Part shown: piece after piece, positions 7,033-14,698 of the stretch
How positions within the stretch are numbered: the stretch's first letter is position 1
Layout: each line of letters begins with the position of its first letter
NCBI GenBank assembly: GCA_027457205.1
Contig: DAIDTM010000278.1
Coordinates: 1-18,110 of the forward strand
Length of the DNA: 18,110 nucleotides
Direction of reading: 5' to 3'
Source: Anaerolineae bacterium
GTDB lineage: Bacteria; Chloroflexota; Anaerolineae; UBA4142
Notes under the pieces: model-generated
Database searches by the model: none
Seen by the model: only the letters and a program-made list of their open reading frames with translations
Told to the model about the DNA's origin: nothing
Program-made: the position numbers and the translations under genes

Positions 7033-7079
7033 GCGGTGCGGAGCGAAGCGAAGCGAAGTCGAGCGGTGCGGAGCGAAGC
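7033..7079. repeat. 17-bp direct repeat in a GAAGC-rich tract
   Basis: GCGGTGCGGAGCGAAGC occurs at 7033-7049 and again at 7063-7079, a 30-base period. It is embedded in further GAAGC/GCCGAAGC units that run to about 7092. It starts 4 bases after the stop of the second CheW gene. The low-complexity pattern looks like an interspersed repeat rather than a protein-binding site. Confidence 0.7.
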
Positions 7080-7111
7080 CAAGCCGAAGCCGGCAACCGC
7101 GTCTCTCCCTG

Positions 7112-7193
7112 TTCCTCCCAGTCGCACGGGAGGAATCGCAAACACCTGCGTCGTGATGTCGCTGCACTATCGGCGACAAGCAGGTGTTTGCGA
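7112..7193. other. Two back-to-back perfect hairpins in the gap before the receptor genes
   Basis: Hairpin A: TTCCTCCC (7112-7119) pairs with GGGAGGAA (7128-7135), 8 bp with an 8-base loop. Hairpin B starts at the next base: TCGCAAACACCTGC (7136-7149) pairs with GCAGGTGTTTGCGA (7180-7193), a perfect 14 bp. Its 30-base loop can itself pair GTCGC (7158-7162) with GCGAC (7173-7177). No T-run follows. The gap 7029-7248 holds no gene and no promoter that I can defend. The element may be an mRNA-processing or attenuation structure, or a small palindromic repeat element. Confidence 0.7.
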
Positions 7194-7248
7194 AGGGTGA
7201 GATTGGCAAAAGATCAATTCAAGAACACAGAAACGTGGAGGTCTCGCC

Positions 7249-7422
7249 GTGAATGCTCTTGACAACATCAAACTAGGCACGAAGCTGATCGGAAGTTTCT
7301 TGATCGTCGCGCTAATCGTCGCGGTGGTGACGGGAATGGGCTATGTCAACTTGCGGTCGGTCAATGCAGCGACGATCCGACTGCATGATCTTATTCAGCC
7401 TCAAAGGAGTAAGCCGAAATGA
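7249..7422 (+). pseudogene. 57-codon remnant of a chemoreceptor gene (N-terminal membrane segment only)
   Basis: A GTG at 7249 has GGAGG (7237-7241) 7 bases upstream and opens a 57-residue frame. It reads M-N-A-L-D-N-I-K-L-G-T-K-L-I, then a membrane helix, then G-Y-V-N-L and L-I-Q-P, and stops shortly after. This aligns without gaps over about 50 residues with the start of the following receptor (M-N-G-L-N-N-L-K-I-G-V-K-L-I, G-Y-M-N-M, T-Q-P). The ligand, HAMP and signalling parts are gone. The last codons contain the Shine-Dalgarno of the next receptor, and the stop overlaps its start by 4 bases (ATGA). Inferred: a deletion between two tandem receptor genes. It is still translatable and may now act as a coupling leader peptide. 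Confidence 0.8.
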
Positions 7423-9701
7423 ACGGACTAAACAATCTCAAAATCGGTGTCAAACTGATCATCGGCTTTGGCGCTGTAGCACTTATTATCGTGGCAGTTG
7501 CTGTGCTGGGCTATATGAACATGAAGTTCTTCACTAATGGCATGACCACGATTTACTCAGATGGCACCCAACCAATTGAGTATTTGGGCAACGCTGAAGC
7601 GGCTATACTCCAATTACGTGGAGATGATCTGCACTTTATTCTCGTGCCGGATGATCGCGATCTTAAAGAGAAAGACATGTCTACGGATATTGAGAGCATC
7701 AACGAAGCGATGAACCAGTATCGCGCGACATCTTTGTCTAGCGAAGAAAAGAACGGGTTGGCCAAGTTCGACGCCGCGCTGACTGACTACGAAGCAGCCA
7801 TCGCGGATGTGGTTAAGCAAACCAAAGCCGGCAACGAGCCGGCAGCCGTGCAAAGCATGCGGAGCGGCGGTGCGGGATCCAATTCTAGAAAAGCGGTTGT
7901 TGCCGCGATCAACAATCTGATTGATATCCATTCAAAGAACTCGGCAGCGCTTGCTGAAGAAGGGGATCGGACGTTTGTCAGCGCGACAATCCAGACATTT
8001 GCGATGACTATGATTGCCCTCATCGTAGCCGTCGCGCTTGGAATCGTAATAACGCGCAGCATCACGGGACCGCTGGGGCAAGCGACTCGGGCGGCGCGAC
8101 ATATCGCGGAAGAGGACCTTCAGGGCTTGACGAATGCGCTGGACGCACTAGCCAAAGGCGATGTGAGTCAGACCCTCTCCGTATCAGCGCAGCAACTCGA
8201 AACAAAATCGCGCGATGAAGTTGGGCAGATGATGAACGCGTTCAACGCGATGATTGCGCGTTTGCAAGATTCAGGACGCGCATTCGATGAAGTGAGCGCG
8301 CGACTACGTGGGCTGGCTAACGAGACCCGAGTGCTCACCCAATCGGCGTTGGACGGGAAATTGGCGACACGCGCGGACTCGAGCAAATTTCAGGGAGAAT
8401 ATCGTCAGACCGTTCAAGGAATCAACGACACGCTCGATGCGCTAATTCACCCGCTCCAAGTCGCGGCAGAATATGTCGACCGTATCAGCAAGGGCGAGAT
8501 TCCAACTCCAATCATCGAGGACTATAAAGGCGATTTCAACGGGATCAAAACCAACTTGAACAATTTGATCGCGACACTCAAGATGCGCGATGCCGATCTA
8601 CAAGGAATCATCGGAGCGATTAGAGATGGAAATCTGAGTACGCGTGTCGAGACGAGTAAATATTTCGGTTACGACAAAAAGTTGATGGATGACATTAACC
8701 AGATGTTGGAGACGATTGTTGCGCCGATCAACGACACCACCGGCATTCTGGCGCAGGTCGCGCGCGGCGATCTGACAGTGAAGCTGAACGGCAATTTTCG
8801 CGGCGACTATGCGACGCTGAAAAACAGCATCGAGTCGATGGTCAGTGGACTGAGAGGCACTGCCGAACAAACCCAGGCAGGCACAGTCAGTATGACGTCC
8901 GCTACCGCGCAGATTCTCGCTTCATCGACCCAGATGGCAAGCACGACGCGCGAACAAGCTAGCGCGGTCAACGAGATCACCAGCACCATTCAAGAGATCA
9001 GGGCGTCCGCCGAGCAGGTGGCGCAGCGCGCGCAAGGCGTCGCCGAAAGCGCCAACCACGCGGCGCAAGTGGCGAAGCAAGGCGCGGGGGCGGCGAACGA
9101 ATCGCTCACCGGGATGGAAGACATTCGCGGCAAAGTCGAAGCCATCGCAGAGAACATTCTGGCATTGTCGGAGAAGACGCAGCAGATCGGCGACATCATC
9201 GATACGGTCTCGGATATTGCGGGACAGTCGAACATCCTGGCATTGAACGCCGCCATCGAAGCCGCGCAGGCGGGTGAAGCCGGCAAGGGCTTTCGCGTGG
9301 TGGCGGATGAGGTGCGGACGCTGTCCGAGCAATCGCGGCAGGCGGCAGCGCAAGTGAAAGTGATCCTGGGCGACATCCAGAAGGCGACGAATCTGGCGGT
9401 GATGGCGACCGAGCAAGGGACGAAGGGCGTGAATGCCGGCAGCGAATTGGTCAGCCGTACCGCGCAGACCATCGGCGAACTAGAGAAAGTGGTCGTCGAG
9501 TCGGCGCAGGCAGCGCAGCAGATTGTGGCAGGAGTGGAGCAGCAGACGATTGGGCTAGACCAGATCGCGATTGGGATGAATGACATCAACCAGGCAGCGC
9601 AGCAGAGTGCGGCGGGGGCGCAGCAATCGCAGAAGGCGGCGCAAGACCTGACGCAATTGGCGGAGCAGTTGAAGGGCGCCGTCGCACAATATCGGATGTG
9701 A
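7419..9701 (+). CDS. Methyl-accepting chemotaxis protein, 4-helix-bundle sensor with poly-HAMP array
   Basis: A 760-residue receptor. TM1 is at about 12-33. A helical external domain (34-188) of 4HB_MCP type starts with the characteristic Q-P-I-E-Y-L (51-56). TM2 is at about 190-212, and a canonical HAMP follows with E-V-G-Q-M (267-271). Four HAMP-like repeats come next (about 304-343, 351-388, 396-437, 443-480), each carrying a K-G-E / D-G-N / R-G-D type turn. The cytoplasmic signalling hairpin occupies about 490-760, with its tip at N-I-L-A-L-N-A-A-I-E-A-A-Q (605-617) and G-F-R-V-V-A-D-E-V-R (624-633), the site that contacts CheA and CheW. GGAG lies 9 bases before the ATG. The ligand is unknown. 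The stacked HAMPs imply an additional cytosolic input or a long signal lever. Confidence 0.95.
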   Translation: MNGLNNLKIGVKLIIGFGAVALIIVAVAVLGYMNMKFFTNGMTTIYSDGTQPIEYLGNAEAAILQLRGDDLHFILVPDDRDLKEKDMSTDIESINEAMNQYRATSLSSEEKNGLAKFDAALTDYEAAIADVVKQTKAGNEPAAVQSMRSGGAGSNSRKAVVAAINNLIDIHSKNSAALAEEGDRTFVSATIQTFAMTMIALIVAVALGIVITRSITGPLGQATRAARHIAEEDLQGLTNALDALAKGDVSQTLSVSAQQLETKSRDEVGQMMNAFNAMIARLQDSGRAFDEVSARLRGLANETRVLTQSALDGKLATRADSSKFQGEYRQTVQGINDTLDALIHPLQVAAEYVDRISKGEIPTPIIEDYKGDFNGIKTNLNNLIATLKMRDADLQGIIGAIRDGNLSTRVETSKYFGYDKKLMDDINQMLETIVAPINDTTGILAQVARGDLTVKLNGNFRGDYATLKNSIESMVSGLRGTAEQTQAGTVSMTSATAQILASSTQMASTTREQASAVNEITSTIQEIRASAEQVAQRAQGVAESANHAAQVAKQGAGAANESLTGMEDIRGKVEAIAENILALSEKTQQIGDIIDTVSDIAGQSNILALNAAIEAAQAGEAGKGFRVVADEVRTLSEQSRQAAAQVKVILGDIQKATNLAVMATEQGTKGVNAGSELVSRTAQTIGELEKVVVESAQAAQQIVAGVEQQTIGLDQIAIGMNDINQAAQQSAAGAQQSQKAAQDLTQLAEQLKGAVAQYRM
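8892..9698 (+). repeat. Signalling-domain direct repeat, copy 1 of 2
   Basis: The last 269 codons of this receptor align without gaps with the last 269 codons of the next receptor, 2136 bases further on. The central segment around the hairpin tip is almost identical in protein: between about residues 578 and 673 only one position differs (T versus N after D-E-V-R). Confidence 0.85.
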
Positions 9702-9791
9702 AAACTCTCTATTTTACAGCATTGAATTCGCGCGAGGGTATCTAGTCAGCAACCTGCGGGAGGCTGAGCAGTACCCTGGAGGGAAGATAGG

Positions 9792-11837
9792 ATGACCCGT
9801 ACCAATTCGATCCAATTCAAATTTGTGCTGTGGGCAGGGTTCTGTTTCTTGCTGGCAGAAGCAGCGTTCATTGCTCTTTCGGCGCTCTCTGTTCGCAATA
9901 AACTAGCGCAAGCCGGTCAGGACCAAGTCATGACTGGGATCGATATCGCGCAGTTGGGCGGAATCGCCGTCATCCTAGCCATCGCTGCCATGATCGTCGT
10001 CTGGTTCTTGACGAGACAGATGACGAATCCGGTCGGGAGAATCATTCAAGCGGTAGAAGCCATGTCACGCGGCGATTATACTATCGCGCTGGATGTAACC
10101 GACCGGGACGAAATCGGACAACTCGCCAGCGCGGTCCTGGCGATGCGAAATCAGCTCAAGACCAAAGCGCAAGCCGACCAAGCGTCGCTTGACGTGCTGA
10201 AGCACGAGCGCAATGTCTTCCGCCACATCTTGGACAGCTTGCCCGATTCAATTTACACCAAAGATCTCGAAGGTCGCTTTACGTTCGGAAATGCCGCGGA
10301 AGCGCGCACGCTCGGCGTCCAGTCCATGAACGATGCCATCGGCAAGACGGTCACAGAATACTTTCCCAAGCCCGTCGCGGAGAAGATGACCGCCGACGAT
10401 CGTCGCGTCATGCAAACCGGCGAAGCGATGGTCGATGTCGAGGAGCGACTGACCAATCACGTCATCGGCGAATCGCGCTGGCACGCCATCACCAAGTTGC
10501 CCCTGTGGGATAGCCACGACAAAACGGTTGGCATCATCGGCATCAATCACGATATTGAGAAACGCCGGCAGGCGGAAGAGGCGCTGGGAAGAGAACGCAA
10601 CTTGCTGCGAACGCTCATCGATACTTTGCCGGACCGCATCTGGGCGAAAGACATCGAAGGGCGGTACAGTCTGGTGAATCCCACCTTCTTGCATCACCTC
10701 GGTAAACCGGTCGATCAGGTCCTGGGAAAGAAGAATAGCGATATGTGGCCCCCCGACCTCGCCGCCAAGTACGATGCGACCGATCAGGCGCTCTTCCAGT
10801 CCGGGCAAAACATCAACGGCAAAGTAGAACCCATCATCGATGCGGCGGGCAATCGACAGTGGACTATGATTACGAAGGTACTTCTCCGTGACAGCCAAGG
10901 TCAAGTCGTCGGAATGGTAGGGATGGGACGTGATGTCACCAAAGAGATAGAGCAAGAGCAAACGCTTGTGAAGGAACGTGACGCGCTGCGGGAGATGGTC
11001 AAGCGATTGCAGTCGAGCGCCGTCCAGGTCACGGCTTCATCCTCACAGATTCTGGCGTCGTCGACCCAGATGGCGAGCACGACGCGCGAACAGGCGAGTG
11101 CAGTCAACCAGATCACCAGCACGGTCGAGGAGATCAAAGCATCGGCGGTCCAAGTGGCGCAGCGCGCCCAGAGCGTCGCCGAACGTGCGGCGGTCGCGGC
11201 GCAAGCCGCGCAAAAAGGCAGGGAAGCGGTCAGCGCCGCCATCGGCGGGATGGAGAACATCCAGGAGAAAGTCGAAGTCATCGCAGAGAACATTCTGGCG
11301 TTGTCGGAAAAGACGCAGCAGATTGGCGACATCATCGACACGGTCTCGGACATTGCGGGTCAATCGAACATCCTGGCGCTGAATGCGGCGATTGAGGCGG
11401 CGCAGGCAGGGGAAGCGGGCAAGGGCTTTCGCGTGGTGGCGGATGAGGTGCGAAACCTGTCGGAGCAATCGCGGCAGGCGGCGGCGCAGGTAAAGGTGAT
11501 TTTGGGGGACATTCAGAAGGCGACGAATCTGGCGGTGATGGCGACGGAGCAAGGGACGAAAGGTGTGAATGCGGGGAATGAGTTAGTGAATCGGACGGCG
11601 GAGACGATTGGGGAGTTGGCGCAGGTGGTGGAGGTGTCGGCGCAGGCGGCGCAGCAGATTGTGGCGGGCGTGGAGCAGCAGACGATTGGGTTGGATCAGA
11701 TTGCGATTGGGATGAACGACATCAACCAGGCGGCGCAGCAGAGTGCGGCGGGAGCGCAGCAGTCGCAGAAGGCGGCGCAAGACCTGACGCAATTGGCGGA
11801 GCAGTTGAAGAGCGCCGTCGCACAGTACAGCACGTGA
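9792..11837 (+). CDS. Methyl-accepting chemotaxis protein with two PAS domains and no periplasmic sensor
   Basis: A 681-residue receptor. TM1 (9-33) and TM2 (52-75) are separated by only about 18 residues, so there is no external ligand domain. HAMP (about 73-125) contains D-R-D-E-I-G-Q-L. PAS1 (135-255) has L-P-D-S-I-Y-T-K-D-L-E-G-R-F; PAS2 (264-385) has L-P-D-R-I-W-A-K-D-I-E-G-R-Y. Both end in a PAC-like strand before D-I-E-K / D-V-T-K. The signalling hairpin (410-681) shares its tip with the upstream receptor. Known: PAS-type receptors sense redox state, oxygen, heme or flavin state, or small cytosolic ligands. No cofactor can be named from this sequence. GGAGGG lies 8 bases before the ATG, and the gene follows the first receptor after 90 bases. 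Its stop overlaps a GTG of the next gene. Confidence 0.95.
   Translation: MTRTNSIQFKFVLWAGFCFLLAEAAFIALSALSVRNKLAQAGQDQVMTGIDIAQLGGIAVILAIAAMIVVWFLTRQMTNPVGRIIQAVEAMSRGDYTIALDVTDRDEIGQLASAVLAMRNQLKTKAQADQASLDVLKHERNVFRHILDSLPDSIYTKDLEGRFTFGNAAEARTLGVQSMNDAIGKTVTEYFPKPVAEKMTADDRRVMQTGEAMVDVEERLTNHVIGESRWHAITKLPLWDSHDKTVGIIGINHDIEKRRQAEEALGRERNLLRTLIDTLPDRIWAKDIEGRYSLVNPTFLHHLGKPVDQVLGKKNSDMWPPDLAAKYDATDQALFQSGQNINGKVEPIIDAAGNRQWTMITKVLLRDSQGQVVGMVGMGRDVTKEIEQEQTLVKERDALREMVKRLQSSAVQVTASSSQILASSTQMASTTREQASAVNQITSTVEEIKASAVQVAQRAQSVAERAAVAAQAAQKGREAVSAAIGGMENIQEKVEVIAENILALSEKTQQIGDIIDTVSDIAGQSNILALNAAIEAAQAGEAGKGFRVVADEVRNLSEQSRQAAAQVKVILGDIQKATNLAVMATEQGTKGVNAGNELVNRTAETIGELAQVVEVSAQAAQQIVAGVEQQTIGLDQIAIGMNDINQAAQQSAAGAQQSQKAAQDLTQLAEQLKSAVAQYST
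11028..11834 (+). repeat. Signalling-domain direct repeat, copy 2 of 2
   Basis: Partner of the 8892-9698 block. The protein is strongly conserved, but codon choice diverges. From about 11490 to 11710 this copy has almost no C-ending codons (GTG, GCG, GGG, ATT, TTG dominate), whereas the first copy uses ATC, GGC, GCC and GTC at matching places. Confidence 0.85.
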
Positions 11838-14221
11838 GAACAAGAACAAGATCGCCGGAGTATCATGTGGATAGGCGGACCCGTTTCCTTCTGACACTGG
11901 GTAGTTTCATTCTCTACATGCTGATGTTCATACTTACCCATCCATTTGAGGGAGACATTGCTGGAATGTGGAGTACTTTGCCAGCCGTGATCGGCGGATG
12001 GTTCCTGGGGATGGAGGCAGCTTTTGTCATTGGGCTACTCACTCTGCCGTCTAATTACGCAGTCTATCATCTCGTCAATTCTACCGGATCTGATGTACTC
12101 CCGATTTATGTGGTTGGAACAGTCGGCACGATTGTCATCGGCATGGCAACCGGCTGGGTGAAAAATCTTCTCGATCAGGTCAGGCGTCAAGCGCGACAAC
12201 TGGAACAGGAGCGTGCGATTCTTCAAAAAGAGATCGCCAAACGCGAGGAGATAGAGCAAGCATTGCGCCAAGCCAAAGCCAACCTAGAAACAACCGTGAT
12301 GGAACGCACTGCTCACCTGCATGCCGAACTGGCGGAGCGCAAGCGCGCGGAAGAGCAGACTCGCCGGAAGAACACAGAGCTGGCGACGCTTAATCGGATC
12401 GGGCAGGCGCTTGGCAAATTGGCAAAGCCGGCTGAAATTCTTGGGCTCATTGATGAGATGGTTGAGCAACTATTCGATAATCGAAATCTGTATATCGCTC
12501 TGTACGACGAAGTTAGCCAGTACGTGTCTTTTCCAGTTTACCGGATGGATGGAGAAACCCAGCCATCCACGCCGGGGCGTCCCTTTGGCAACGGGCTGAC
12601 CGAATTTGTTATACGCAGCAAAGCTCCCTTGCTCCTCTCTGATCATATGGAGGAAGCTATTGCGGAACTTGGTATTGCACCTATCGGGCGCGTGGCGTAC
12701 TGCTATCTGGCTGTGCCAATGTTGATCAATGACCGAGCCATCGGGGTGATCGCGGTTCAGGATTATAAGAGAGAGCATGTTTATTCCACCGACAACGTAG
12801 AATTGTTGTCCACTATTGCATCCCAGGCGGCGGTTGCGATTGAGAATGCCCGCTTATTTGCCCAAGTCCAACAAGAGTTGGCGGAGCGTGAGCGGGCGGA
12901 GGAACGCTTGATCCATAACGCGCTGCATGATCCGCTGACGGACTTGCCGAATCGTGCGTTGTTCATGGACCGTTTGAATCACGCATTGGAGCGCGCCCAA
13001 CGGCGTCCGGACTATATGTTTGCCGTCCTCTATCTTGACCTGGATCGCTTCAAGGTGGTCAATGACAGTCTGGGACACGACATTGGAGACAAGCTGCTGG
13101 TCGAAAGCGCCCACCGCCTATCGGCATGTCTGCGGACGGCAGACACCGTGGCGCGTGTGGGCGGCGATGAATTCGTGATCTTGCTGGAGGACATTCAGGA
13201 CCTGACCGAAGCGACCCAGATCGCCGAACGAATCCAGCACGATCTCGCGCTGCCCTGTGAACTAGACCAGCACAAGGTGTTTGTTTCGGTCAGTATCGGG
13301 ATCATCCCGCGGACGAATGAACACCAGCGGGCAGAAGAGCTCCTGCGCGATGCGGACACGGCGATGTACCGCGCCAAATCGCTGGGCCGCGGACGCTACG
13401 AGGTCTTTGACCGTACGATGCGCGATCGGGCAATGACACGCTTGGACTTGGAGAGCGACCTGCGGATGGCGCTGGAGCGGCAGGAACTCTTCATTCACTA
13501 TCAACCGATTGTATCGCTGCGCACCCGGCAGCTGGTTGGTTTTGAGGCGCTCCTGCGCTGGCAGCATCCCAGCCGCGGGCTGGTTTTGCCGGCGGAGTTC
13601 ATTCCGGTCGCGGAAGAAATCGGTCTCATTGTGCCGATCGGTTACTGGGTGCTTTTGGAATCGTGCCGCCAGATGCGGGAGTGGCAGAAACAGTTTCCAC
13701 AGGATCCCCCACTCACGATCAGCGTCAATTTTTCGGCGAAGCAGTTCACGCACCCTGATTTGGTCCAAAAGATCGCTGCGATCCTGCGGGAGACCGGATT
13801 AGACGCCAGCAGTCTGAAGGTGGAGCTGACGGAGAGTATGATCATCGAAGATTCTGAAGCGGTCACTGCTGCGCTCGCGCAGCTGCGTACTCTGGGCGTC
13901 CAAGTTCAAATTGACGATTTCGGCACGGGTTATTCGTCGCTAGGTTATCTGCACCGCCTTCCGATCGATACGCTCAAGATCGACCGCACGTTCATCGGCA
14001 AGATAGGGAGCAATGGGACGGGCGTAGAAATCATCCGCACAATTCTGACGCTGGCGCACGATCTGGGCATGAAGGTGATCGCAGAAGGAGTCGAAACGGT
14101 CGACCAGCTGAACCGGCTCCTCGGATTGAACTGTGAGTACGGACAAGGGTACCTCTTTGCCAGACCGGTCAACAGCAGAGCCGCCGCCGAGTTGATTCAA
14201 GTCTTGTCCACGGTGGGATGA
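11834..14221 (+). CDS. Membrane GAF-GGDEF-EAL protein (diguanylate cyclase/c-di-GMP phosphodiesterase)
   Basis: A 795-residue protein. An N-terminal block of about three to four membrane helices (17-110) of no recognised type is followed by a coiled coil (112-190), a GAF domain (about 196-345), GGDEF (360-528) and EAL (540-790). Seen: G-G-D-E-F at 443-447 with an inhibitory-site R-T-A-D at 434-437, five residues before it; E-A-L-L-R at 571-575; N-F-S-A-K-Q-F (632-638); E-L-T-E-S (664-668); D-D-F-G-T-G-Y (694-700); A-E-G-V-E-T (750-755). Both catalytic sets look intact, so it may both make and degrade cyclic di-GMP. The frame starts with GTG 11834 inside the previous stop, but a GTG at 11867 has the better ribosome site and may be the true start, 11 residues shorter. 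It is embedded in the che operon, tying c-di-GMP level to the receptors. Confidence 0.95.
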   Translation: MRTRTRSPEYHVDRRTRFLLTLGSFILYMLMFILTHPFEGDIAGMWSTLPAVIGGWFLGMEAAFVIGLLTLPSNYAVYHLVNSTGSDVLPIYVVGTVGTIVIGMATGWVKNLLDQVRRQARQLEQERAILQKEIAKREEIEQALRQAKANLETTVMERTAHLHAELAERKRAEEQTRRKNTELATLNRIGQALGKLAKPAEILGLIDEMVEQLFDNRNLYIALYDEVSQYVSFPVYRMDGETQPSTPGRPFGNGLTEFVIRSKAPLLLSDHMEEAIAELGIAPIGRVAYCYLAVPMLINDRAIGVIAVQDYKREHVYSTDNVELLSTIASQAAVAIENARLFAQVQQELAERERAEERLIHNALHDPLTDLPNRALFMDRLNHALERAQRRPDYMFAVLYLDLDRFKVVNDSLGHDIGDKLLVESAHRLSACLRTADTVARVGGDEFVILLEDIQDLTEATQIAERIQHDLALPCELDQHKVFVSVSIGIIPRTNEHQRAEELLRDADTAMYRAKSLGRGRYEVFDRTMRDRAMTRLDLESDLRMALERQELFIHYQPIVSLRTRQLVGFEALLRWQHPSRGLVLPAEFIPVAEEIGLIVPIGYWVLLESCRQMREWQKQFPQDPPLTISVNFSAKQFTHPDLVQKIAAILRETGLDASSLKVELTESMIIEDSEAVTAALAQLRTLGVQVQIDDFGTGYSSLGYLHRLPIDTLKIDRTFIGKIGSNGTGVEIIRTILTLAHDLGMKVIAEGVETVDQLNRLLGLNCEYGQGYLFARPVNSRAAAELIQVLSTVG
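11857..11860 (+). promoter_or_regulatory. Ribosome binding site favouring a GTG start at 11867
   Basis: GGAG lies 6 bases before GTG 11867. The upstream GTG at 11834 has no comparable purine run but overlaps the preceding stop (GTGA), so coupled re-initiation there remains possible. Eleven residues separate the two starts, all ahead of the first membrane helix. Confidence 0.5.
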
Positions 14222-14222
14222 G

Positions 14223-14235
14223 CGGAGGGTCTCCG
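14223..14235. other. Short hairpin directly after the GGDEF-EAL gene
   Basis: CGGAG (14223-14227) pairs with CTCCG (14231-14235) around GGT, one base after the stop. There is no T-run. The rest of the 14222-14390 gap is GC-rich, with further possible pairings: ACCCGCG 14263-14269 with CGCGGGT 14311-14317, and GCGCGGCG 14288-14295 with CGCCGCGC 14323-14330. These two cross each other as a pseudoknot would, but GC content makes chance pairing likely. I see no promoter there. Confidence 0.3.
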
Positions 14236-14390
14236 TGTTGAGCGAATGAACCCTTGCGAGCGACCCGCGTGCCTAACAGCGACAAGCGCGCGGCGATCGT
14301 AAAAGGAAACCGCGGGTTGGCGCGCCGCGCTGTGGAAAGGTACCGCCGCACGACGCTCGCTGTGAGCGGAGCTTACATCAGGAGGAATCG

Positions 14391-14678
14391 ATGAACGTGT
14401 ATCAAGACGTCTTGGCATTGATCACTCCCTATTTCAACAGTCCTACTGCCGCGGAGGTATTTTTGGTTCGGCAGTGTCAGTCCCATCTGCAACGCGAGCC
14501 AGCGCAGCTGGCTGCTCACGATCTGCCGAACCTTGCCAAGTGGGCGATGGTTTCCGGCGGACTCCAAATCGGCAAAGATAAAGCCGTGGAAATGAGCGAC
14601 AAGATTCTGGCGTTGCGCCGGTCCATGGGCGCAGCCTCCCCGCGTGACCGGATGGATGGCGGCAGCTTTAGCTTGTAA
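14391..14678 (+). CDS. Unrecognised 95-residue helical protein between the c-di-GMP enzyme and cheA
   Basis: A strong Shine-Dalgarno (GGAGG, 14381-14385) lies 5 bases before the ATG, the best in the operon. The protein has no membrane segment or signal peptide. Seen: P-Y-F-N-S-P-T-A-A-E-V-F-L (13-25), R-Q-C at 27-29, H-D-L-P-N-L-A-K-W (43-51), then V-S-G-G-L-Q-I-G (54-61) and a C-terminal helix (64-77) before a Gly/Ser-rich tail. The pattern suggests a compact bundle of about four helices. I do not recognise a named family. It ends 20 bases before cheA, so it is very likely co-expressed with it. Inferred role: a small adaptor or regulator of the CheA complex or of the motor. No function can be assigned from sequence. 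Confidence 0.8.
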   Translation: MNVYQDVLALITPYFNSPTAAEVFLVRQCQSHLQREPAQLAAHDLPNLAKWAMVSGGLQIGKDKAVEMSDKILALRRSMGAASPRDRMDGGSFSL

Positions 14679-14698
14679 AACTGAGTCGTGGAGCGGCT

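Noticed and set aside
7875..7889. Adjacent BamHI (GGATCC) and XbaI (TCTAGA) sites encoding a Gly/Ser-like stretch, as in a cloning linker
   Set aside because: The receptor reading frame and helical sensor continue naturally on both sides, and two 6-mers this close can occur by chance.
9696..9701. CheR-tethering pentapeptide at the receptor C-terminus
   Set aside because: The receptors end in A-Q-Y-R-M and A-Q-Y-S-T, which are unlike the aromatic-rich NWETF-type tail.
9702..9791. Promoter or terminator between the two receptor genes
   Set aside because: The 90-base gap has TATTTT-like bases but no paired -35 or hairpin that I would defend; only the GGAGGG ribosome site is clear.
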